Assembly (NCBI GenBank): GCA_041749535.1
Contig: JBGTBE010000108.1
Span: 186,001 to 250,000 of the forward strand
Direction of reading: 5' to 3'
Length of the DNA: 64,000 nucleotides
Source: JBBQZU01 sp041749535
GTDB lineage: Bacteria; Bacteroidota; Bacteroidia; Flavobacteriales_D; Cryomorphaceae
Shown: positions 51,835 through 61,373 of the stretch, piece by piece
How positions within the stretch are numbered: position 1 is the first letter of the stretch
Layout of the letters: every line of letters starts with the position of its first letter
Notes under the pieces: generated by a model
What the model was told of the DNA's origin: nothing
The model's database searches: none
The model's input: only the letters and a program-made list of their open reading frames with translations
Made by a program: the position numbers and the translations under genes

Positions 51835-53262
51835 ATGATGGTGATTCTGCTCTTTTGTGCTTTGGCAGTCTATGCAAAAGCCCAATCACCTGCAAGAATT
51901 AACTATCAGGCAATTGCCAGAAGCTCAACAACTGGTGAAGTACTTGTAAATCAGGATGTATTTGTTTCCTTCAAGATCAGGGCTGAGAGTCCATCTGGGA
52001 ATATTCTTTATCAGGAAGAGCACAGTTCGGTACTAACCAACACCTACGGCTTATTCAACTTACAGATTGGGGGTGGCTCACCAATGATTGGGAATATGGA
52101 AACAATCAATTGGGCGTCGGGAAATTTTTGGCTAGAAATCGACCTCGATGCAGGTAGTGGTTTAGAAACGATAGGAGCCATGCAATTGCTCAGTGTTCCT
52201 TTCGCATTTCATGCCAATACTGTGAGTAATACCGATGATGCTGACCCAGATCCAGAAAATGAGCTTATCGATACCTTTCTGTTCGATGACCAAACGGGCG
52301 TAATTTCAGTTACAGACGCTGGAGGAACCAAAACAATATCCTTAGCAAATGCGCTGGAAGACGCAGATACTGACCCGGAAAATGAGCTTGTTTCCAATTT
52401 TATTTTTGATGCTTCAAATTCTTCGCTCACCCTGTCAGAAGCCAATAACGACCTGCAAGTGAACTTGGAAGCGCTGATTGACGATGCCGACGCGGACCCA
52501 ACCAATGAGAAGATATCAGGAATCTTCTACAACGCTGCTTCAAACAGCCTCACTGTTGCAGAAGGGGGACAAAATTATTCGACAGGCTTAGGCCCAATAG
52601 ATAATGATTTAAATCCTTCAAACGAGCTTATAGACAGTAATGGATTGGTTCTTTCTGACGATGGTGTTCTCACAATTTCGGAAGCGGGAATTTTACACAA
52701 TGTAGATCTCACAGGGCTTTTTGAAAACTACTGGACCAAAAGTTTGATTACAAACGCCGTGTATAACATTCCTGATCGCATAGGCATAGGAGCATCAAAT
52801 CCTTCTGCCCGGCTTGAAGTGCGGGCGCCGATATCCCCTGCAGAGCCAGCTCTTAGAGTATATTCTTCCCCAGGTGAGCCAGCGCTTGAAGTGAATGAGA
52901 ATGTTGTTTCAACAGGCTCAACGGCTGTTTTAAGAGTCAATGGACAATTTCAATTCGGGGTGAAGATCATCTCGGGCTTTACCAGCTCGTACACTGTTGA
53001 GGACGAAGATGTGGTAATTGTGGTTAAAAGAACCCCTTTAAATGCAAACTCAGTTACAATACAACTACCGGATGCTGAGAGTTTTGAGGGAAGACTAATA
53101 ACCATAAAATCTGTTGGACCAACACTTGCTTTGCAGTCTGTGATAGTTTCCGCATCAGGACAGCAGATAGATTTTAGTACCAACCAAGTAACCTTAAACG
53201 CGCTGTCCAACGGCATTTTAACCCTTGTAAGCATTGGTGCTGATGGATGGGCAAAACTGTAA
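51835..53262 (+). CDS. cassette A fibre-like repeat protein, exported, without sorting domain
   Basis: The 475-residue protein has a signal peptide (MMVILLFCALAVYAKAQ). A conserved N-terminal domain follows (INYQAIARSSTTGEV to LLSVPFAFHANTVS, about 18-128), common in large secreted proteins of Bacteroidota. Four degenerate repeats of about 40 residues start with DxDPxNEL, then comes a tail-fibre-like segment (RIGIGASNPSARLEV) and a beta-rich C-terminus ending ADGWAKL. There is no T9SS sorting domain. I chose the ATG at 51835 because the longer frame from 51760 hides the signal. Its stop overlaps the next start by one base (TAATG), so it is made together with a protein that does have a sorting domain. 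The function is not established; an adhesin or stalk is inferred. Confidence 0.8.
   Translation: MMVILLFCALAVYAKAQSPARINYQAIARSSTTGEVLVNQDVFVSFKIRAESPSGNILYQEEHSSVLTNTYGLFNLQIGGGSPMIGNMETINWASGNFWLEIDLDAGSGLETIGAMQLLSVPFAFHANTVSNTDDADPDPENELIDTFLFDDQTGVISVTDAGGTKTISLANALEDADTDPENELVSNFIFDASNSSLTLSEANNDLQVNLEALIDDADADPTNEKISGIFYNAASNSLTVAEGGQNYSTGLGPIDNDLNPSNELIDSNGLVLSDDGVLTISEAGILHNVDLTGLFENYWTKSLITNAVYNIPDRIGIGASNPSARLEVRAPISPAEPALRVYSSPGEPALEVNENVVSTGSTAVLRVNGQFQFGVKIISGFTSSYTVEDEDVVIVVKRTPLNANSVTIQLPDAESFEGRLITIKSVGPTLALQSVIVSASGQQIDFSTNQVTLNALSNGILTLVSIGADGWAKL
52234..52725 (+). repeat. degenerate 40-residue coding repeats in the cassette A fibre gene
   Basis: Four protein-level repeats of roughly 40 residues each open with a D-x-D-P-x-N-E motif (DPENELIDT, DPENELVSN, DPTNEKISG, NPSNELIDS) followed by two or three beta strands. 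The DNA has diverged, unlike the near-identical repeats of cassette B. Confidence 0.75.
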
Positions 53263-53999
53263 TGAATAAGCTGTCTACATCCATTTTTATATTGGGGCTT
53301 TTGTATTCCTTTTGCTCTGATGCCCAGATCGATGTTTCCCAGAATGTACTTGGTAGTGCAGGTTCTTATTTTCAATCCAATGGCCAATATAATCTTTCAT
53401 ATACAGTGGGTGAGGGAGCAGTTGTGACATTAACATCTCCATTAAGTAGCTTAACACAAGGCTTTCATCAGCCTTTGGGAGAAGGGATGTTATTATTCGA
53501 AATTGTTGTAACGGATGCATCTTGCCCCACATCCAGTGATGGGTCAGCTTCTTTGATCAACATCATTGGTTGCACCCCACCCTATATCATCACCTGGAGC
53601 ACAGGTGATCAGGGATTCTCAGTAGATCGACTTACACAGGGAACATACAGTGTCACAGTAGAAACTTCCCAGTGCGACAGAGTTATATTTTTTGAGGTTG
53701 GCTCTGGGCCGGTAGAATTCTGTCGATTGCGGTTTTTCAATGCCTTTTCACCAAATGGTGATGGGCAAAACGATGTCTGGGAGATTGAGAATATTTCTTT
53801 GCCCGAATTTGGGAACAATCAAGTAGAAATATACAATCGCTGGGGACAGATGGTTTGGAAGGAAACGGGTTACAACAATATCGATGTAGTTTGGAATGGC
53901 GCATCAATGAATGGGGTTGCATTGCCGGATGGAACATACTTCTACTTGGCCAACATAAGTGGGGAGATATTTAAAGGTTATATTGATTTGACTAGGTAA
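53262..53999 (+). CDS. cassette A small protein with type B T9SS sorting domain
   Basis: The 245-residue protein has a signal peptide, then a segment ending SLTQGFHQP that is common in Bacteroidota surface proteins. One SprB-type repeat follows (CPTSSDGSASLINIIGCTPP to YSVTVE), then a type B (gliding-motility-associated) C-terminal sorting domain: FNAFSPNGDGQNDVW, then EIYNRWGQMVW and DGTYFYLA. It should be exported through the T9SS and attached to or released from the cell surface. The ATG at 53262 gives a one-base TAATG overlap with the fibre gene. An in-frame ATG at 53247 would overlap by 16 bases. It directly abuts the PorP/SprF gene, the usual partner of type B substrates. Confidence 0.88.
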   Translation: MNKLSTSIFILGLLYSFCSDAQIDVSQNVLGSAGSYFQSNGQYNLSYTVGEGAVVTLTSPLSSLTQGFHQPLGEGMLLFEIVVTDASCPTSSDGSASLINIIGCTPPYIITWSTGDQGFSVDRLTQGTYSVTVETSQCDRVIFFEVGSGPVEFCRLRFFNAFSPNGDGQNDVWEIENISLPEFGNNQVEIYNRWGQMVWKETGYNNIDVVWNGASMNGVALPDGTYFYLANISGEIFKGYIDLTR

Positions 54000-54917
54000 A
54001 TGAAATCACTAAGATATTGGTCTGCATTTATTTGTAGTATGGTTGCTTTTCAGGCAGCCGGACAGCAACAATCTTTGTATAGCCAATACCTTTTCAATCT
54101 GTACATTATAAACCCAGCCTATGCCGGCCACAGTGATGCTTTGTCTACAAATGTTGGTTACCGTGCCCAGTGGATAGGTATAGAAGGGGCTCCCGTAACC
54201 CAGCACTTGACGCTTAGCAGCCCTTTAACAATGCCCAATATGGCTGCTGGATTTGTTTTTCAGAATGATGAAATTGGAGCGAGAAAGGCCCCTTCTGCTT
54301 CATTCACATATGTCTACGTAGTTCGGGTTGGGAATCACGATAAGGTCAGGTTTGGGCTTCAGGGAGGAATAATGAACTACCAAGTGAATTTCTCAGAGTT
54401 GGAATATGCTGAACCCAATGACCCAGTTGCCCTTTCTATTGATGGAAACCGATGGATTGGAACCTTCGATTTTGGCGTGATGTATACCGCACCGAGGTCC
54501 TACATTGGTATTAGTGCTTATAGTTTAAACGAAGCATCTGTAAATTTTACGTCTAATAGCGATGCAAGATTAAGCAATGCATTCAATTTCATAGCTGGGA
54601 AAATTTTTACGGTTTCAGACTTTCTATCGGTGAAGGGAAGCACTTTGGTCAGATTTACCGAGGGGGCTCCTGTTCAATTCGATCTAAACTTAGGGATGCT
54701 CTTGGTGAATAAAGTTTGGATCACTAATTCTTACCGATACGACTTTGGCATCATTACCTCTTTGCATTGCTATATTTCTGAAAGAATTCACTTCGGGTAC
54801 TCATTCGATTGGGCCATGAATAATCTAGCGGATTATCAAAATGGTACACATGAAATTTTCTTGGGCTTCGACCTAAATATTTATAAATCGTCGATAAACT
54901 CACCTAAGTATTACTAA
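54000..54917 (+). CDS. PorP/SprF family T9SS outer-membrane protein
   Basis: The 305-residue protein has a signal peptide and the family's conserved opening, YSQYLFNLYIINPAYAGHSD (about residues 26-45), then alternating beta strands as in a 14-stranded outer-membrane barrel. The stretch YRAQWIGIEGAPVTQHLTL is also typical. PorP/SprF proteins pair with type B substrates and help secrete or hold them, as SprF does for SprB. The start follows directly after the stop of the type B protein and the next gene begins at the base after its own stop, so the cassette is tightly coupled. Confidence 0.93.
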   Translation: MKSLRYWSAFICSMVAFQAAGQQQSLYSQYLFNLYIINPAYAGHSDALSTNVGYRAQWIGIEGAPVTQHLTLSSPLTMPNMAAGFVFQNDEIGARKAPSASFTYVYVVRVGNHDKVRFGLQGGIMNYQVNFSELEYAEPNDPVALSIDGNRWIGTFDFGVMYTAPRSYIGISAYSLNEASVNFTSNSDARLSNAFNFIAGKIFTVSDFLSVKGSTLVRFTEGAPVQFDLNLGMLLVNKVWITNSYRYDFGIITSLHCYISERIHFGYSFDWAMNNLADYQNGTHEIFLGFDLNIYKSSINSPKYY

Positions 54918-57089
54918 ATGCTTCACATAGCCGGAACCTTAGTAAAGCTTTGTGCCTTCATCGCCACATTTTCAGTTCCGACCTACTTCGCTGATCCCGA
55001 ACATTGTGACTTATTTATTTCTCTGGTTGAGAAGAAGATGTACCTCGATGCGAGATCATTGATCATCAAGGAAGGCGAACAAGGATGCATGGGTCCGCAG
55101 TATAGAACCTCTTATGCGAGGTTACTTGTAGCCGAAAATAAATTTCGGAAAGCCAAAGTGATTTTGGAAGAAGTGCTGAAAGAGTATCCACAAGACTCCA
55201 TTGCTTCACGCGAACTCACAAGATGTCTGAGAGCCATGGGTCGCTCAGTTGGTTATGCACCGATAACCATCTCGCCACTACCGACTGGAAATACGAACAG
55301 CAGAGACCTCATTGCTTTGGCCAGTCCCGACGGGCCTGTTGTCCTAAGGGATACCACAACTTCTGGAAAATACCTTCCGATAAGGTCGCCAGGATACTCC
55401 TCCCTGGTATTGATTGATTCGGCAAACGTGATGAAGCTTCGCCCACGGATTATAAGAAAGCTAGAGTCAAGAGGTATCATTGAATTTGGGCCTTCGTGCT
55501 TTATTTCCGATTCAGAATTACTCTTGACATGCACCAAGCGGGTGCCTTACGCAAAAACTGCTTCAGCAAATAGCTACCAACTCCTATTGATTGACATAGA
55601 ATCTGTTAAAATCGATCAATTCCCTTTGAAACGCAAAGGCGCAATAGATGCTTTTCCTGCATTTAGAGTCAGTGATTCACTTGTCGTTTTCTCCAGCGAC
55701 CGAGGTGGAAACATGGACTTATGGTTCACGAAAAGGACTGGAAAAAACTGGAATTCACCTGTCATGTTAGGCTCTAGTGTGAACAGTCAATGGAATGAAG
55801 TGCTCCCAGTGTTTTGCGGTGACACCTTATTTTTCTCTTCAGATAGACCAGATAATGGCTATGGTTCACTTGATATATATGGATACAGTTTCACCACTGA
55901 CTCGCTATGGAATGTAGGTTTGCCTTTGAATAGCGCCTACGATGACCACAGCCTTTGGCAAACATCAACGGGTGAAGGATTTATGGTTTCAACCAGACCA
56001 GCGGGTTTGGGATTAAGTGATATTTACGAGCTCAAATGGGATTCCAGGGACTTGTTTTTTGGGACGATCCATGGAGAAGTTTCAAATAGTGAAAACCTTA
56101 TTGGCGAAGAAATCGTATTGGCAGACAGCGAAGGCTCTATCATTCAACGGAGTGTGATTGATAGCAGTGGAAAGTTTGTTCTTAACCATGTGAAAGGCGT
56201 TGAAAATTACAGGTTAGACATTTCATCCGTTGATATAAATCAGGGCGCTGAGCTGAAATTATTTGATTCTGAAAAGAATCTGATAGCACATGTAAAATCA
56301 GTCACGGAGAATGGATTTTTTTTCGGACTGCTTACCCCGAAAGACTATTTTATGGAACCGCTTAACCTTGTCGACGAAAGCATTCTAGCTGTTGACGTAA
56401 TAGGTAGAATACTTTCAAGCAAATCTGAGAATGTTGGAGGATTTAAAATAATCCTAACCGACAGGAATGGAGATATTCTTGCTACCACACAAACAGGTAG
56501 TCAAGGAGAATTTCAGTTTGAGAAAGTAAAGCCAGACAATGAGTATCATATCAAGAGCGAAGTCAAGGATGCTTTTAGTGTAATCTACATCGTGGATGGA
56601 AGTGGAGAAGTGATCCAGACAATTGAACCAGGACAGTATGGAGATTTCATTTTTGTAAGGCTAGATGAGCGTGACAAAATTGTAACCTTGACAAACGAGT
56701 TTAATGAGAGAATTAGAATATCGGACAAAGAGCAATTCAAACTCTCGGCCATACAGTATGAGTATAATAGTGCGCAATTAAGCGAAGCGGGTATTTCTGT
56801 CCTAGACAGATTATCGGAGTTACTCCAGTTGAATCCTAATGTCGCGGTGGAGCTTTCTGGTCATACCGATGCAAAAGGAAACGCAGACTATAATCAGAAA
56901 CTCTCTGAAAAGCGAATATCGAATGCCATTGATTATTTGCTTTCTATTGGCGTAGAATCAAAACGAATGCGTGGAGTTGGATACGGAGAATCCCGTTTGT
57001 TAATGAATTGTGAAGACCCTGATTGCACCGAAGAAGATCATGCTTTGAATAGAAGAACTGAGCTCAGAATATTCTATCCAGAGCGATAA
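54918..57089 (+). CDS. PorE-like OmpA-family protein with TPR and propeller domains
   Basis: The 723-residue protein has an N-terminal signal, a short TPR-like region (about residues 25-110), a PD40/WD40-like propeller (about 250-385; VFSSDRGGNMDLWF and FFSSDRPDNGYGSLD blocks), and carboxypeptidase-regulatory-like beta domains (about 390-595). It ends in an OmpA domain (about 610-723). In the OmpA domain, LSGHTDAKGNADYNQKLSEK carries the peptidoglycan-binding Asp, and the ERIS-type helix with Arg follows. PorE of Porphyromonas has this order and anchors the T9SS to peptidoglycan. It begins at the base after the PorP/SprF stop. Confidence 0.9.
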   Translation: MLHIAGTLVKLCAFIATFSVPTYFADPEHCDLFISLVEKKMYLDARSLIIKEGEQGCMGPQYRTSYARLLVAENKFRKAKVILEEVLKEYPQDSIASRELTRCLRAMGRSVGYAPITISPLPTGNTNSRDLIALASPDGPVVLRDTTTSGKYLPIRSPGYSSLVLIDSANVMKLRPRIIRKLESRGIIEFGPSCFISDSELLLTCTKRVPYAKTASANSYQLLLIDIESVKIDQFPLKRKGAIDAFPAFRVSDSLVVFSSDRGGNMDLWFTKRTGKNWNSPVMLGSSVNSQWNEVLPVFCGDTLFFSSDRPDNGYGSLDIYGYSFTTDSLWNVGLPLNSAYDDHSLWQTSTGEGFMVSTRPAGLGLSDIYELKWDSRDLFFGTIHGEVSNSENLIGEEIVLADSEGSIIQRSVIDSSGKFVLNHVKGVENYRLDISSVDINQGAELKLFDSEKNLIAHVKSVTENGFFFGLLTPKDYFMEPLNLVDESILAVDVIGRILSSKSENVGGFKIILTDRNGDILATTQTGSQGEFQFEKVKPDNEYHIKSEVKDAFSVIYIVDGSGEVIQTIEPGQYGDFIFVRLDERDKIVTLTNEFNERIRISDKEQFKLSAIQYEYNSAQLSEAGISVLDRLSELLQLNPNVAVELSGHTDAKGNADYNQKLSEKRISNAIDYLLSIGVESKRMRGVGYGESRLLMNCEDPDCTEEDHALNRRTELRIFYPER

Positions 57090-57109
57090 ATAACCTACCC
57101 CCCTTAAAC

Positions 57110-60100
57110 ATGCGACCCCCTTTATTAACCCCAAAGTTGTGGAGATTTCCATTCATTTTACTATTTGTCTTGGCGGTTTTGCCGAATGAATCATTTGCGC
57201 AATCTAGTAAGGTGGAACGGCTCATTGATGAAGAGCGTTTCGGTGAAGCGATTAAGTATCTGAAAAAGGATTTTGACACAGAAGGCAATGTAGAAGCAGG
57301 TCTATTGCTCGCCAAGTGCTACTATAAGATGCAAGATTATTCAGAAGCCCTCGACGCACTTATTCAAGTAGATATAAGCAGGATAAAGAATCCTGATGAC
57401 ATTCGCTTCTATTCTGACGTCTTGATAGCTGCAGATGACTACTCTCTCGCCTACCTCATGTTGATCCAACAATTCGCAGAAGATCAGACAGATGCGAAAA
57501 CGTTCCTATGGCTTTCTAAAACATCAGATTTATTGAGATGGGATACCATCGATTCGGGCTCAAGATCTTTTAATGTATCGGGCATCAATACCCCATATAG
57601 TGAGCACTCTCCGTATTTCACCCTTTCCGGGGAATTGTGGTTTGTGTCGGACCTAAACAGTGTACAATCGATTTTTCCAGCATCATTCAGTGATCAGAAC
57701 ATACAGCTGTTGCACAAAACATCTCGAAAACCAGGTGCAGAATACCAAGTAGAATTGCCCTCCATGTTGCAGAAAAGCCGCAACCATTTTGACCATGATG
57801 GGCAAATTGAAAAATGGCCAAACCATGATGAATATGCGCTGACAATAAAGGAGTTGGATGGAAATCCTGTAAACGCAATTAGTGGAATTTATTTTTCAAG
57901 TCTTGTTGGCAACCGCTACAAAATGACTCCTTTCGAATACAATTCTGCTTGCAACGCCATGCATCCTACTTTTAATGAAGATGGAAGTCGTATTTATTTT
58001 TCATCTGATCGAGAAGGGGGATATGGACAAACGGATATTTGGTATTCGGATTGGATTGATGAAAAGTGGTCAGAACCAGTTAATTTGGGCCCGGGAGTGA
58101 ATACTCCTAGCAATGAAGTATACCCGAGGTATCACGGTAGAAGGGTGTTTTTCTCTTCTGACAGACGCGATGTAGGTTACGGTGGACTCGATATGTATTT
58201 CACGAGTGAATTACTTGGCTTCAAGGGCAGCGCAAACATGCGGGCCCCAATCAATTCGCCATTTGATGATTTTTCAGCAGGATTTATTGACCAGGAGGTC
58301 GGCTACATCGCTTCCAATAGGGAAGGAGGGGCCGGTGGAAATGACATTTATGAGTTCATTTTCAAGCCGGAACAGATTTATGAGAAAGAACTTATTGCAC
58401 AAATAATTAGAGACATAGTGCCCCAAGGAACTCAATATAGACTTATAGCTGAGAATGGTGAAGTTCTTCATGATGGTGTTGTCGCCAAAGACGGAACCAT
58501 CACCTTGGGAAACGTAGAAGCAGATAAAAATTACACCCTCCACGTGCTTCATGATGGTATCGCGGCTGAAGCTTTACTCTCTATTGGCACACGGGGAAGC
58601 CATGTAAAACAGAACATTGCCCACGACGGACTTGGAAAATTTAAGTTTGGAATGATGGGATATGATGAATTTTACCTGGGCAAGCAAGAGTACGCAAATC
58701 CTGTAATGAGCAAGTTCGATTTGTCGGCAAGAATTATAGCCGCAGAAGAAACGGACTTTTCTGGCGTTCAGATTGTTCTCAAAGATGAGTTTGGAGTTGT
58801 GCAGGATATTATTGAGCCTGATATTATAGGGCGGTTCAATTTCAAATCTCTTGATGTTGGCGATGTATACCGCATGGAGGTAATGGGGTTGAATTCTGAA
58901 CACAGCATAGATGTATACGGAAAGTCTGAAAGTGTGGTACAGTCTATTGGACCAAAGGAACGTGGAGATTTTTCTTATATCAAGTCTCTTCCTAAGGCAA
59001 ATTGGATGATCGATGCCGCAGTGCCAGTGAATAGTGTTCTTGCCAATCTGGATGAGGCCAATGTCTTGCCAGGAGAGTCCTTGGACCTGTTTGACCATAA
59101 AGGAATTCTGATAAAATCCTGTAGTGTTGATGCTTCCGGAAATATTAATCTGGGTAGGCTAGTCACTGGCAAAGTATATAACCTTACCAAGAAAGACGGA
59201 ACAGTCCTTGACAATAGCCGTCTCAAAATTCTTTCCGCTTCAGGGGAAGTTTCGCAGGTAATTAGGAGTAAAAATTCTGATACGTTTCAGTTTGAATATA
59301 TTCTGCCTCGTGAATTAACTACCAACAAGATTCGCGTTTTGGATATAGCGCCTGAGATGTTGCCAATAGACGAAATTCTATCTAATAATACCCACAGAGC
59401 GCGCATCATTGATTATTCTGTCCCTGCGGATGCAATCTTATATAGAACAGATTCGGGAGGTAATTTGACAGATTCCCTCAGTATGAGCGAATTCAATGAA
59501 TATGGCTTTTCGAAACCGGTTTTCGATGATGAATACTCCATGTCATTTGCTACACAATTGGTTGCGCCTGGCACGAAGATGCAAATTTTCAATAAAGACA
59601 GTGTCATTGTGGGTGAAGCAATTACCTCTGATGGAAAGACCTTTGTTTTTGGCACGAAGAAGAGTGTAACTAAGATAATGGATGTAGAGGAGAAAGTGTC
59701 TGATCTTGCCAAAAATGACCTTAGTCGATCTTTTGACATCTCAGATGTGTATTTTGATTTCGACAGTGATATAATCAAAGAAAATAGTAAGAAAGCCCTT
59801 GAAGGATTGGTTGAAATGCTAATGGATCTACCGGATAAAAAAGTAGAAATTGGGGCCCACACGGATTCCAGAGGCCCAAAAGACTACAATCTCAAATTGT
59901 CACAGAGAAGAGCTGATTCAGTGATGAAGTACCTTCTGGAGAAGGGAATTTCCGAGGATAGGATGTTCGCCGTTGGCTATGGCGAGTTGCGCCCAATCAA
60001 TCAGTGTATTGATGGAATGTCTTGTGCCGAAGCCGATCATGCTCAGAACCGTAGAACATCAATTGTATTGGCAGGAGTTATACCGGAGAGTGAGGATAAT

Positions 60101-60523
60101 TCGGAATTGTCAAATAATGGATTCACAGCTAAAACAGCAGAAAAGGAAACTTCGATAATACTGGAAAAGGGAAAGATCCTTGAAGTGCCTGAGATATATT
60201 TTAATCTAAACAGCCACGATTTGAGTGACGAAAGCAAAGATAGTTTGAAGGAATTGCTCAAATTTTTGGTTGATTTTCCTGAATTGCGGATTGAAATCGG
60301 CGCCCACACTGACGCACGGGCATCAGCCGCTTACAATAAATCACTTTCGGAACGAAGGGCACAGAGTGTATTTCAATATTTGATTGGCCAGGGTATAAAT
60401 GCAGAAAGATTGTCTACCACCGGTTATGGCGAAATGAGGCTTTCTAATCGCTGTTCAGATGGAGTTCAGTGTTCCGAAGTGGAGCACAGCTTGAATAGGC
60501 GAACTGTATTTACTGTTCTGTAG
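57110..60523 (+). CDS. PorE-like protein with two tandem C-terminal OmpA domains
   Basis: The 1137-residue protein has a signal peptide (ends near SFAQ), TPR-like helices (about 33-150), a PD40-type propeller (about 165-400; YFSSDREGGYGQTDIWY and FFSSDRRDVGYGGLDMY), and several beta domains (about 410-860). Two OmpA peptidoglycan-binding domains follow at about 878-985 and 1028-1137. Both keep the binding residues: IGAHTDSRGPKDYNLKLSQR and IGAHTDARASAAYNKSLSER, each followed by the ArgAla helix and an NRRT block. A linker of about 40 polar residues joins them. Most relatives have one OmpA domain. It follows the previous OmpA gene by 20 bases and closes cassette A. Confidence 0.9.
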   Translation: MRPPLLTPKLWRFPFILLFVLAVLPNESFAQSSKVERLIDEERFGEAIKYLKKDFDTEGNVEAGLLLAKCYYKMQDYSEALDALIQVDISRIKNPDDIRFYSDVLIAADDYSLAYLMLIQQFAEDQTDAKTFLWLSKTSDLLRWDTIDSGSRSFNVSGINTPYSEHSPYFTLSGELWFVSDLNSVQSIFPASFSDQNIQLLHKTSRKPGAEYQVELPSMLQKSRNHFDHDGQIEKWPNHDEYALTIKELDGNPVNAISGIYFSSLVGNRYKMTPFEYNSACNAMHPTFNEDGSRIYFSSDREGGYGQTDIWYSDWIDEKWSEPVNLGPGVNTPSNEVYPRYHGRRVFFSSDRRDVGYGGLDMYFTSELLGFKGSANMRAPINSPFDDFSAGFIDQEVGYIASNREGGAGGNDIYEFIFKPEQIYEKELIAQIIRDIVPQGTQYRLIAENGEVLHDGVVAKDGTITLGNVEADKNYTLHVLHDGIAAEALLSIGTRGSHVKQNIAHDGLGKFKFGMMGYDEFYLGKQEYANPVMSKFDLSARIIAAEETDFSGVQIVLKDEFGVVQDIIEPDIIGRFNFKSLDVGDVYRMEVMGLNSEHSIDVYGKSESVVQSIGPKERGDFSYIKSLPKANWMIDAAVPVNSVLANLDEANVLPGESLDLFDHKGILIKSCSVDASGNINLGRLVTGKVYNLTKKDGTVLDNSRLKILSASGEVSQVIRSKNSDTFQFEYILPRELTTNKIRVLDIAPEMLPIDEILSNNTHRARIIDYSVPADAILYRTDSGGNLTDSLSMSEFNEYGFSKPVFDDEYSMSFATQLVAPGTKMQIFNKDSVIVGEAITSDGKTFVFGTKKSVTKIMDVEEKVSDLAKNDLSRSFDISDVYFDFDSDIIKENSKKALEGLVEMLMDLPDKKVEIGAHTDSRGPKDYNLKLSQRRADSVMKYLLEKGISEDRMFAVGYGELRPINQCIDGMSCAEADHAQNRRTSIVLAGVIPESEDNSELSNNGFTAKTAEKETSIILEKGKILEVPEIYFNLNSHDLSDESKDSLKELLKFLVDFPELRIEIGAHTDARASAAYNKSLSERRAQSVFQYLIGQGINAERLSTTGYGEMRLSNRCSDGVQCSEVEHSLNRRTVFTVL

Positions 60524-60565
60524 TGGTGATCAGAGAGAATTGCTTATTTTTCGAAAAAAATAGGT

Positions 60566-61096
60566 ATGAGCCTCGCAAAACCCTTCAACCTGGCAAAATG
60601 GATTGGTGAGAACAGACACATGCTGAAACCTCCTGTTGCCAATAAGAATCTCTACCCAGAAGGCACAGATTATATCGTGATGATTGTTGCCGGACCAAAT
60701 GCCCGAAAGGATTACCATTACAATGAAACGGAAGAGCTATTCTATCAACTAGAAGGCGATATCAAAGTCAGAGTCCAGGATGGTGGTAAAGCAGTAGATA
60801 TAAATATTAAAGAAGGAGACATGTTTTTACTCCCGCCAAAGGTCCCACATTCACCCATACGCTCTGAGGGGTCTATAGGACTGGTTATTGAGCGCAAAAG
60901 AGAAGGCAGCGACTACAAAGATGGTCTGATTTGGTTCTGTGACAATTGCAATAATAAATTGCACGAAGTCTACTTTCCACTGAAGAATATTGAAAAGGAT
61001 TTCCAGCCGAATTTTAAAGAATTTTATGGCAGCGAAACACTTCGTACGTGCAAAGAATGTGGTACCGTAATGCCAGTTGATGCCCGCTTCATTTAA
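60566..61096 (+). CDS. nbaC: 3-hydroxyanthranilate 3,4-dioxygenase
   Basis: The 176-residue cupin enzyme opens the ring of 3-hydroxyanthranilate, leading to quinolinate. The iron ligands are His51, Glu57 and His95, and Arg47 and Arg99 bind the substrate. Four cysteines (125, 128, 162, 165) form the second, rubredoxin-like iron site, at the same positions as in the well-studied bacterial enzyme. No other kynurenine-pathway gene is near, so it is an isolated member here. The ATG at 60566 follows the OmpA gene by 42 bases, with a near-consensus TATTTTTC box between them. Confidence 0.96.
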   Translation: MSLAKPFNLAKWIGENRHMLKPPVANKNLYPEGTDYIVMIVAGPNARKDYHYNETEELFYQLEGDIKVRVQDGGKAVDINIKEGDMFLLPPKVPHSPIRSEGSIGLVIERKREGSDYKDGLIWFCDNCNNKLHEVYFPLKNIEKDFQPNFKEFYGSETLRTCKECGTVMPVDARFI

Positions 61097-61373
61097 GGTA
61101 TTATATCAACCTATTTGCTTAAGGTTAAGCTAAGGGTTCTAAAGTTCTCATTTTCATCGACCTTCTGAATAGTTCTTTATACGTCCTTGCCAAGAGCCCT
61201 TGTGTCAAGAATAGAATGTATTTGTCGAGGGAAATTATGGTTTGAGCGAAGTACTTCAAGTCTCAGTCTGAGTTTGCGTAACTATTTAACCTTTATTCTG
61301 TATAAACTTCAACACCGTTTGCGATTCCTTTTTTGAGCCTGCGGTTGAAGATGAAGTTTTACCCTTACTTATC
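61097..61373. other. 277-base intergenic gap before cassette B
   Basis: This is one of the longest non-coding stretches in the window. It carries a short palindrome (GCTTAA-GG-TTAAGC, near 61118), which is a weak terminator candidate for the dioxygenase gene. An ATG at 61351 opens an 8-codon frame that ends at 61377, just across the likely start of the fibre gene. I found no perfect TAnnTTTG box; TATTTAACCTTTAT near 61285 is the closest. No RNA gene was seen. Confidence 0.4.

Noticed and set aside
58574..59098. 174-residue minus-strand frame inside the tandem OmpA gene
   Set aside because: Shadow frame with no family features, inside a plus-strand gene with continuous domain structure.
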